Part shown: positions 53,839 to 62,300 of the stretch, one piece after another
Layout of the letters: the number at the start of each line of letters is the position of its first letter
Position numbering within the stretch: the first letter of the stretch is position 1
Assembly (NCBI RefSeq): GCF_900114835.1
Contig: NZ_FOUJ01000004.1
Location: 62,001-126,000, forward strand
Source: Methanolobus profundi
GTDB lineage: Archaea; Halobacteriota; Methanosarcinia; Methanosarcinales; Methanosarcinaceae
Length of the DNA: 64,000 bases
Direction of reading: 5' to 3'
Position numbers and translations under genes: made by a program
The notes under the pieces: model-generated
What the model saw: the letters and a program-made list of their open reading frames with translations, nothing else
Databases searched by the model: none
What the model was told of the DNA's origin: nothing

Positions 53839-54866
53839 AGCGATCTGTATTTCCTTGCAACACTGGCTGCATACTCACGTGCTTCGCTCATAACATAATT
53901 GTGTGCTATTGTTCCATCTTTTTTTATAACATCTTTATCCATAAGAGGGTAAGATTCTCTAAATTTAAGGTCATCTGAATCAATCTTAACTATGAACTCT
54001 CTAAGAGGAGTTGTCACCGTTACTTTTACCCCGTTCATTTCTGAATTCGTTACTTCATAAAATACAGTGTCTTTTGAATTTAAAATCATCTTTTTTAGAA
54101 AGGTGGTTAGTTCTTTTACTTTCGCATATGGAACCAAACTTTCGTTTTTAGAAGAGGTTATAGACAGGTTTACACTATTCAAGTTGTCAATTTCAATCAA
54201 TTCATTGTTATTAAGATTTACACCATCATCTGTTGTTGATAAAATCTTGCTTGCATTATCTTTTGAAACATCGTGAGAAATAAATTCTATTTCTGTTATT
54301 CGGTCACCATGGTTCATAATATCAATAAGTTCTTTGCTAACTAAAGGATTGACAGATATAATGGCATTTATTTCATTTTCGTCGCCCAATTCCTTTTTTA
54401 ACATTTCATTCAATTCTTTTTTTAACATTTCACTTAAAATTGTTTTATATCCATTCCTAGAATAGGTTTGAGCTATTAAATAAGCCTTATTTTCTATCAG
54501 TTTATCTTGAAAATAAGTAAAAGTCAAATCAAACACTGGAGTTTTCTCACGATCAATAGACTTTTCGTCAATTTCACCAGTATTAGTATCCATTATTTTT
54601 CTTATAATCCCATATTCTCCATAGTAAACTAAAGATTGAAGTATATCCATTTCTTTATCTTTGGTAACCTTCGGAGACTTTTCGAATTTTAATGCTTTTT
54701 TGCTTGATTTTTGCAAAAACGGTTTTTTATTATAGGTTGATATCGCATTAGAAATTACATCAATAAGAGATTTATTTGTTCCAAATAGATTATTGATATC
54801 TTGGTCTTCTTTTGACCTTTTCTCTCGAATTGTTATAGAATAAGGATGTAAGTTTACTTTAGACAT
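53835..54866 (-). CDS. hypothetical Lys/Glu-rich protein
   Basis: Predicted 343 residues, cytoplasmic, charged, without a membrane segment or signal. It contains a short tandem repeat, MLKKEL-x-EMLKKELG (encoded at about 54385-54440), and a C-terminal strand-rich part with KVTVTTPLREFIVKIDSDDL. GGTGG upstream of the ATG may be the ribosome site. AT-rich; probably co-transcribed with the membrane protein. It could be a two-gene toxin or defence pair, but nothing in the sequence proves this. Confidence 0.55.
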   Translation of the reverse strand: MSKVNLHPYSITIREKRSKEDQDINNLFGTNKSLIDVISNAISTYNKKPFLQKSSKKALKFEKSPKVTKDKEMDILQSLVYYGEYGIIRKIMDTNTGEIDEKSIDREKTPVFDLTFTYFQDKLIENKAYLIAQTYSRNGYKTILSEMLKKELNEMLKKELGDENEINAIISVNPLVSKELIDIMNHGDRITEIEFISHDVSKDNASKILSTTDDGVNLNNNELIEIDNLNSVNLSITSSKNESLVPYAKVKELTTFLKKMILNSKDTVFYEVTNSEMNGVKVTVTTPLREFIVKIDSDDLKFRESYPLMDKDVIKKDGTIAHNYVMSEAREYAASVARKYRSL

Positions 54867-55045
54867 TAAATCATTCCACCTATATTTTAAAATAGAGGTT
54901 TCCTTTTGCTTAATCTTTAAGAAGTAAAGACTTGATTAAATAAAAAGTAATCCCACTGAAAAAACATGGACAGAAAATATAAATTCCCCCTGCACAGCAC
55001 ATTTAAACCAGAAAAGGATAGAGTACTATCATAAGAGGAGTAGCT

Positions 55046-55876
55046 ATGGCAATGAAATGCGCTTTATCCGAGGAACTTCCAGTCGATGAATACCTGATAA
55101 CCGAAGAGCCTTACTATGTACCAGTTGGCAATGAGGTGGAGATATTCACAGCCGCTTACAAGAACCTGCTTCCGGTGAATCTCAAAGGACCTACCGGCTG
55201 TGGGAAGACACGGTTCATGGAGTACATGGCATGGAAATTACAGCGGCCTCTGATAACAATTGCCTGTCATGAGGACCTCACCGCCACTGACCTTGTGGGA
55301 CGTTTTCTGATAAAAGGAGAGAGTGTCGAGTGGAGTGACGGACCTCTCACAAAAGCTGTCAGGGCAGGAGCTATCTGCTACCTTGATGAAGTTGTTGAGG
55401 CCAGGAAAGATACCATAGTTGTTATTCACCCACTTACTGACGACAGGCGTATAATCCCTATTGACAAGCTTGGAATAGTTGTTAAGGCACCAGATGAGTT
55501 CATGCTTTCTGTCTCATACAACCCCGGATACCAGAGCATTGTCAAGGACATGAAACAGAGCACAAGACAGCGATTCGTTGCTATTGATTTTGATTACCCG
55601 CCTGCTGAACTGGAAAAGCAGATCGTTGCCCATGAGAGCAAGGTCGACGAGAACACAGCCACCCAGCTTGTGGAAATAGGGCAGAGTATCAGGAACTTCA
55701 AACACCATGGTCTTGAAGAAGGGGTCAGTACACGTCTGTTGATATACGCAGGAAAGCTTATCCAGGAAGGTATCGAGTCGAAGGAAGCCTGCAGGATAGC
55801 AATGGCAAAGCCAATAACTGATAATCCTGACCTCCAGAAGAGTATCGATGAGATCATTGCAGCCATAATGGAGTGA
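55046..55876 (+). CDS. MoxR-type AAA+ ATPase of the NorQ/CbbQ/GvpN group
   Basis: Predicted 276 residues. Walker A GPTGCGKT at about 48-55, Walker B ICYLDEV at about 110-116, sensor-1-type SYNPGYQS at about 157-164 and the [17 protein letters not shown] loop are typical of CbbQ/NorQ ATPases, which work with a VWA partner to assemble metal centres or activate enzymes. GAGGAG lies 6 bases before the ATG. The partner VWA gene follows after 8 bases. Confidence 0.9.
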   Translation: MAMKCALSEELPVDEYLITEEPYYVPVGNEVEIFTAAYKNLLPVNLKGPTGCGKTRFMEYMAWKLQRPLITIACHEDLTATDLVGRFLIKGESVEWSDGPLTKAVRAGAICYLDEVVEARKDTIVVIHPLTDDRRIIPIDKLGIVVKAPDEFMLSVSYNPGYQSIVKDMKQSTRQRFVAIDFDYPPAELEKQIVAHESKVDENTATQLVEIGQSIRNFKHHGLEEGVSTRLLIYAGKLIQEGIESKEACRIAMAKPITDNPDLQKSIDEIIAAIME

Positions 55877-55884
55877 ACTGATAC

Positions 55885-58800
55885 GTGGCAGAAGACACAG
55901 GTAAACAAGTACCTGCCACAACCGGGAAGATCGAAGAACTGATAGCAGGCCATTTTCCAAAACTTGACAGTTCCGAAATTACCGAATTAGCAGCAGGCTT
56001 TGAGAACTTAGATGACAAAGAGCTGGAAGCAGTTCTTCACGCTGGTAAAGGAGCACTCAGACGTGGAATGAGAGTGCTTATAGCATACCTTGGTGCTGCC
56101 CCCTATGTTTACAGAACCCTCGGGGAGAATGAATTTGAGAACTGGCTTGCCCTTGCTAGAGATATCTCAAAACTAAGCGTATCCTGCTGTGAAGGTTTCT
56201 TTGATTCCTCACTTGCGATCATAGAGAAAGGTGGTCTGGAACTACTGGAGAATTGGACGAAAACAGGCATAGCCCTGTCCGAACAGAACAAATGGATGGC
56301 AATAGCCTACTTCAAACACACTGGAAAAGTAGTGATATCAACCGAACCTGCAAGGTTCCAGGAACTCGTCGGAAAAGGAGAGATCATAGGCAAGGTCAAT
56401 GTGAAAGTTGCCGAAGCCTATTTTGAACATCTGTGGCTGCTTCACTCACTGCTTACTACTGAGAATTTTGCCTTGTTCTGCCATATAACAGGACACATTA
56501 TCAAGGTCCACTGGCTCACAGCGATCGAACTCATAAACATAGCAGTAAAGACATTGCCTGCTGTCCGACCATCGAGAAGAGAAGAACTCCTCTCATCAAT
56601 GGAAAATATCCTTGAGATGGGGGAAGCCCCCGCAATAGCACTGTTAAGGAATGCAGGACCTATCCTGGAAAAAGCAAATGAGAACGATCTGGAAACACTC
56701 GTCACAATTACAATGGATATTGCAACCACTGACAGTGAAAGTGCAAAGGTATTCCTTGATACGATCCCACAATACCTTGACATATTGGAACTAAAAGAAG
56801 TAGAGGAATGGAAGGATAAAGCCATATCCGCATTCCCTGCTAACAAAACAGCACTCAGAAATGTGATCCCATCGAGCCTTGCACTTGGAGATCACTATGA
56901 TGATACAAATAAGGATGCAAGATCGATACTGATAGACAAAGGCATCCAGCTTGCAGATATCCAGCCGGAATGTATCCTCAGTTATTTTGAAAATGCTTCC
57001 CTTGCATACAATATCCTAAGCTCTGATATGTTCGAGGAATGGATAGGAACAGGAGAAGGGATAGCCATACAGGGACCTGAATTGGGTTCCAGCTATTACA
57101 GGAATTCTGTTCTGACATTAAGTAAAATTGAATCAAAAGAACATGAGGAGATATTCAGTATCGCAAATACTCTTCTTAAAAAAGAAGGAGCCCTTAGCAG
57201 CACTTTCTTTGAATTCCTCGGTCCTTTTGTTGACAGGGCAGGAACAGAGAATACAGCAAAGTGGGCTGAGATCGGACTGAAAGTATACTCTAAGGACAGG
57301 AAGCTTGCATTGGATTATTTCTCTCACTCACCTTCACTGCTTGAGAAACTGGATATTGGAGAATTGGAAGAGTGGACACTGAAAGGACTTGAAGCTGCAG
57401 AGGAAAAGAAAACTGCAGGAAAGGCATATTTCTCACTTGAATCGAAGAGTTCCAGAGAACTGGTAGAAGAGCTCACCGGTGCTGTTGCCCTCAAAAAAGT
57501 GGCAAACGTACTTAGATACTATGCCCTTGGACTTTCTGGTAGTAATTTTGTTATACGTTCTATGGCAGCATTACCTCTCCAGATAGAAGCAGAGGGCATG
57601 AACCCTATCATAGCAGGCAATACCATTTACCTTGCACCGGGGATGGGGATCTATCAGGATACAGAGGATAATTTCAAGATATACAAGCTCAGTGTGATGC
57701 ACGAGGTAGGACATGTACGTTTCACATCACTGGATGTGCCACAGGAGAACGTGAATGCACTTGCAGAGAGGATACGAGGAAAATATCCAGCTCCAACCAA
57801 TGAAGAAGCAACAGAACCTGACCAGAACAACGAAGACATCGACCCTGTTGATCTGCTCTCACTTTTCCCGAACCAGATACTTGCTGCGACCATATTCGGA
57901 GTGCTGGAAGATGCACGTGTCGAATACGTGATAATGGACCACTACAAAGGAGTGCGTTCAGACCTTGAAGATGTAAGACACAGGATGCTTCTCATGAGAC
58001 CTGTACCGGAGGAGGGACTGGAAAGGTTCATGGAGGCACTTTTATGGGTCACTACAGGACATGAACCTGAGTTCGAACTGGAAGAAACTGTCAGATCCAC
58101 CCTTGACAGGGTCAGGGAAGAACTAAATGAAAATATATTCAACCAGGAGTCAAGCACCTTTTCCTCTCTTGAACTTGCCTTTGGTATATATTCCATGATC
58201 GAGGAAGTCTTTGGACCACTTGAACAGATCAAGTACATGATGATCAAAAATATAGGTTATCGTGGAATGGACGTAGGTGCTGCCGGACCTATCGACCCTA
58301 TGATGACAAAACCCTATGAGAATGTCATCAAGAACTTCATCCCTGAAACTGAAACTGACCTCACAGCTGAGGAGGATAGACCTAAAGAGCAGGCCACTGA
58401 CAGACCCACGCAGGCAATGGAAAAGAACTGGAAGCTTCTTGGCAGATACAAATATGATGAGTGGGACAGTACGATCAATGACTACAGGTCAGAGTGGAGC
58501 ACCATAAATGAAATAGAACCTGTGGGAGGGTCCACAGCCTACTATAACAAGGCAATGGAACGTTATTCCAATGAAATATCACTACTAAAGCATACATTTG
58601 GTCTGATGAAACCCGAGGTATTCCACAGGTTGAAACAGCAGAACGATGGTACTGAGATCGACATCGATGCCTTCACGGAGTCACTTATCGCAAAGAAATG
58701 CGGTGTCAATCCTGACGAAGGACTCTACATCAGGTGGGATAAACACGAAAGGGATGTAGCAACCCTATTCCTGATGGATGTGAGCGCTTCCACACGTAAG

Positions 58801-59346
58801 GTACTTGGTGCAGATGGCAGAAGCATACTGGAAGTTGAAAAAGATGCACTGATAATAATGAGCCAGGCACTTGAGAGCATAGGGGATAATTATGCAATAT
58901 ACGCTTTTTCCGGCAAGAGCAGGGAAGCTGTTGAGTATTTTGTTATCAAGGAATTCGATGAAAAACTCTCTGATGATGTAGCACGGAGGATAAGTATTCT
59001 ACAACCTGCGTCCAACACCCGTCTTGGACCAGCCATCCGCCATTCCATAAAGAAACTGGAACACGCAGGTGCAAGTACAAAGATGCTGGTGCTGCTCTCT
59101 GATGGTGAACCCTATGACAGGTCAAAGGGAGAGGACTCATATCAGGGAGATATCGCACAGGAAGATACGAGAGTGGCAATTGCTGAGGGAAAGAACAGGG
59201 GTATGCATTTCTTCTGCATTACAGTTGATAAGAACCCAGGAGATTACCTGGATAATATCTTTTCCGATGTGGGATACACCATAATCGATGATGCTCTTAT
59301 GCTGCCTGAAACACTGCCATTGTTGTATAAGAGACTGACAACGTGA
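55885..59346 (+). CDS. NorD/CbbO-like protein with helical repeats, HExxH and C-terminal VWA
   Basis: Predicted 1153 residues from a GTG start, with GGAG at 55869-55873 upstream. Residues about 20-560 are alpha-helical repeats of 30-35 residues containing W-(T/I)-x-x-G motifs. A NorD/CbbO core follows: HEVGH at about 606-610, EDARVE at about 675-680 and a charged acidic segment (about 805-840). The C-terminal VWA domain (about 955-1150) has DVSAS (Asp at about 965) and LLSDGEPYD. With the ATPase upstream it should form a chaperone-like complex. Both HExxH and an acidic third ligand site are intact, so a metal-binding or even protease role is possible; that is inference. The target enzyme is not obvious in the window. 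Confidence 0.88.
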   Translation: MAEDTGKQVPATTGKIEELIAGHFPKLDSSEITELAAGFENLDDKELEAVLHAGKGALRRGMRVLIAYLGAAPYVYRTLGENEFENWLALARDISKLSVSCCEGFFDSSLAIIEKGGLELLENWTKTGIALSEQNKWMAIAYFKHTGKVVISTEPARFQELVGKGEIIGKVNVKVAEAYFEHLWLLHSLLTTENFALFCHITGHIIKVHWLTAIELINIAVKTLPAVRPSRREELLSSMENILEMGEAPAIALLRNAGPILEKANENDLETLVTITMDIATTDSESAKVFLDTIPQYLDILELKEVEEWKDKAISAFPANKTALRNVIPSSLALGDHYDDTNKDARSILIDKGIQLADIQPECILSYFENASLAYNILSSDMFEEWIGTGEGIAIQGPELGSSYYRNSVLTLSKIESKEHEEIFSIANTLLKKEGALSSTFFEFLGPFVDRAGTENTAKWAEIGLKVYSKDRKLALDYFSHSPSLLEKLDIGELEEWTLKGLEAAEEKKTAGKAYFSLESKSSRELVEELTGAVALKKVANVLRYYALGLSGSNFVIRSMAALPLQIEAEGMNPIIAGNTIYLAPGMGIYQDTEDNFKIYKLSVMHEVGHVRFTSLDVPQENVNALAERIRGKYPAPTNEEATEPDQNNEDIDPVDLLSLFPNQILAATIFGVLEDARVEYVIMDHYKGVRSDLEDVRHRMLLMRPVPEEGLERFMEALLWVTTGHEPEFELEETVRSTLDRVREELNENIFNQESSTFSSLELAFGIYSMIEEVFGPLEQIKYMMIKNIGYRGMDVGAAGPIDPMMTKPYENVIKNFIPETETDLTAEEDRPKEQATDRPTQAMEKNWKLLGRYKYDEWDSTINDYRSEWSTINEIEPVGGSTAYYNKAMERYSNEISLLKHTFGLMKPEVFHRLKQQNDGTEIDIDAFTESLIAKKCGVNPDEGLYIRWDKHERDVATLFLMDVSASTRKVLGADGRSILEVEKDALIIMSQALESIGDNYAIYAFSGKSREAVEYFVIKEFDEKLSDDVARRISILQPASNTRLGPAIRHSIKKLEHAGASTKMLVLLSDGEPYDRSKGEDSYQGDIAQEDTRVAIAEGKNRGMHFFCITVDKNPGDYLDNIFSDVGYTIIDDALMLPETLPLLYKRLTT

Positions 59347-59363
59347 ACTATCTGCCTAAGAAT

Positions 59364-59398
59364 AAATAAAAAGGTAAAACGGAGCTTTAGCTCCGTTT
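59364..59398 (-). terminator. hairpin terminator overlapping the S-layer gene stop
   Basis: AAACGGAGC (59377-59385) and GCTCCGTTT (59390-59398) pair over 9 bases with a 4-base loop that holds the stop codon of the minus-strand gene (59387-59389). T-rich sequence follows on the minus strand. It may also end the plus-strand NorD-like transcript. Confidence 0.6.
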
Positions 59399-62300
59399 AC
59401 TGTACATTACATATGCACCTACTAGCAGGACCGATATTCCTCCCAGTATTGCAAGAATACCCGTAGAACTTCCGGAAGTTTCTGAATCTCCTTCAACTGT
59501 TATATCTTCCGTACTTTCATCACCTACAGACATCTTAGTATCCTCTTCAACGATATCGGTCACCTCGGCCTCTGAACCTATCACGAATGGAGAGAATCCT
59601 GGAGTCTCGCTCTCAAAGTGAACAAATTCATCGTCTTCCTCGGTCACAGAAGTAGGAAGTGCATTCCATGAACCATCTGTATACCTATAGAGATGCACTG
59701 TGCTTGCTACGATATTGTTTTCTTCAAGCCATGATCTTTCAACCTTGAAAGTGATCAACAGGTTCTCAACATTCTCCGGAGTTACAAACCCGGATTTACC
59801 AACCCAGATATTCATCTGCTGGTAGACAGTACCTGGTGCATCAAGGTCTGCAAATGATGACCGACCTTTCAATACTTCAACAATTGTTGATATCTTACCA
59901 GAGTTCTTCAGGGAATCGAACTGAACTGATGAGATAGCATTGCCATCTTTCGTGAACTCGTAATTGACATGTGAGTCCTTATTTACAAAGATGTTCAGCA
60001 CATCCTTTACAAGAATATTCTCATACTTTTCGCCAGTGGTACCCCCGCCACCGCCTCCACCACCAGAGGAGCCACTTCCACTGGATGAAACACTGCTACC
60101 GATATCAATCGGATCATCGGACTCTGGAATATCAAATACAGTAATTCCATATGTAGAGAAGTGAGACACATAAGCTGTCCAGCATTCTTTACCATTGATG
60201 ATATCTATTGAAGTTGAACAATTATCCCATTTGTATGAGGTCTCATTGTAATAACGAATGGAAACATCCTCTTTGGTCATTCCATCAGGTAAAACCACTG
60301 GATCTGTAGGTATTGCGATCAAAGCGCCTGACATGTTCTCCGCAAGAGCTTCATCCAGTTCAACATTAAAGAAATAAAGGCCGATCGATCCATCGTTCAG
60401 ATCTTCCATTGGTTGAGTACTTTCTGTTACTATTATGGAACCAGTGGTATCATTAGTTCCATTAAAAATAATGGACATACCAAATTCACTACTGTTGAAT
60501 ATTCCTGTTCCATTGCCATAGACCATTGTTTCAAAGTACATCACTGAAGTGCTCTCACCAATGTTACCGGCAAGGTCAGTACCTTTTACATTCACGTAGA
60601 ACACAATGTCAGTACCACGCGGGAAATATCCTGTCCATTTACTACCATCCTGATAGACTGTGATGGAATCGGAGTTCACTGCAACCTGAGGAGTTTCAGT
60701 AAGGTTTTCAGAAACACTTACTGTGACATTCCTATGGGTTTCGTTGTACTGAGAAGTTATTGAGGAAAAGGCAGGAGATGTGTGATCAACTACTACCAGC
60801 GTTTCAGAAATTGTGGAATTAGTATTCATTGCAGGATCACTTGCAGTAGCACTCAGGTTATAGTGCCCTTCATCCAGTGATGAAAGGTCGAACTCTGCAC
60901 TCCACTTGTTATTGATAAGTTCTGCATTTATACTAACGCCATTATCAGTGGGGACCAGGTCAAGTGTGTATCCTACAAAGTTCACATCTTCAGACACTGA
61001 TGTGTTCACTACAAGACTGGAACTACTATAAACATAGCTTCCCTGAGTAACATGCCCGATGATCTCATCAATGCTGATCACAGGAACTGTGTTGTCTACA
61101 ACAACAATAACATCTTTTGATGCTGAATTCCCGAGTTCATCATAGCTTATCAAGCTCATAGTGTAAGTTCCGCTTGGCACAGCTTTACCAAGAGAATCAC
61201 TTGTATTCCAGTACAATGTCAAACTGTATTCACCTGAAACTATGTGATTGGTCAGATCCTGGGTGAAAACCACATGTCCTGAACTGTTCACTATCTGAAA
61301 CTCACTTTTCAGAAGATACATATCACTGCTATTGAGTGTTATGTCAACTGGATTGTTCACACTGATATTACTCTCAAAACCAACACTTATGCCGACTAAA
61401 GGATCACCATCATCAACTACAATTGTATCACTTACTTCAGATGACCAGGCGCCATCATTGTCCTGAACCTTGAAATAGATAGTATGCTCTCCTGCAGAAA
61501 GGGACGATGTTGAAAAATCTGAACTGGTATTCAATTGGCCATCTATATCTGATCTCCAGTTATATGCAACAACATAACCATCAATATCAGTACCTGAACC
61601 TGCAAAATCAACGACCTCACTAATATTAGATGGGTCAGGGGAAATAGAATCAATGATCGCAAGAGGTTTTCCATTGAGACCTTCATTTATGGTCAAGATA
61701 GATGATACCTCTTCAGACCACGCATCATCATCATCCTGAACCTTAAAGTAGATGGTGTGAACTCCTGGAGAAAGAGCATTGGTACTAAAACTTGCTGAAT
61801 TATTCAAGTAACCATCGATACTGGACCTCCAATTATAACCAGTAACTATACCATCTACATCATTTCCGAGACCTGTAAATGAAACGTATTCATTTTCACT
61901 GGCTGGATTGGGAGACATAGATGATATTGTTGCCACAGGCATTTCATTGGGTATTGTCCCCTCAATTTTACATTCTACAAAAGGATAGTATCTCAGATAA
62001 GGATCATCCGCGACCTGTAGATACATTCCAGGGGCAAATTCAATTATATCTCCTTCGCTGAGCAAAAGTGTACGGGAATTATACATTTTTATAGTACCAC
62101 CCCAGGTAGTATCAACAAAAAGCTCCCCGAACTCATCGCCTGCATCAACTGAAACTATATCCTGATGATCTATCAGATAGAGACCATCGACTACCACAAA
62201 ACTACCATCTCCATCCTCAGAAACTTCATTGATATGTACTCTGGATACTATAACATCATTCTGGCTTCCAACATTCGGATCATAATCCCAGGTTGCTTCA

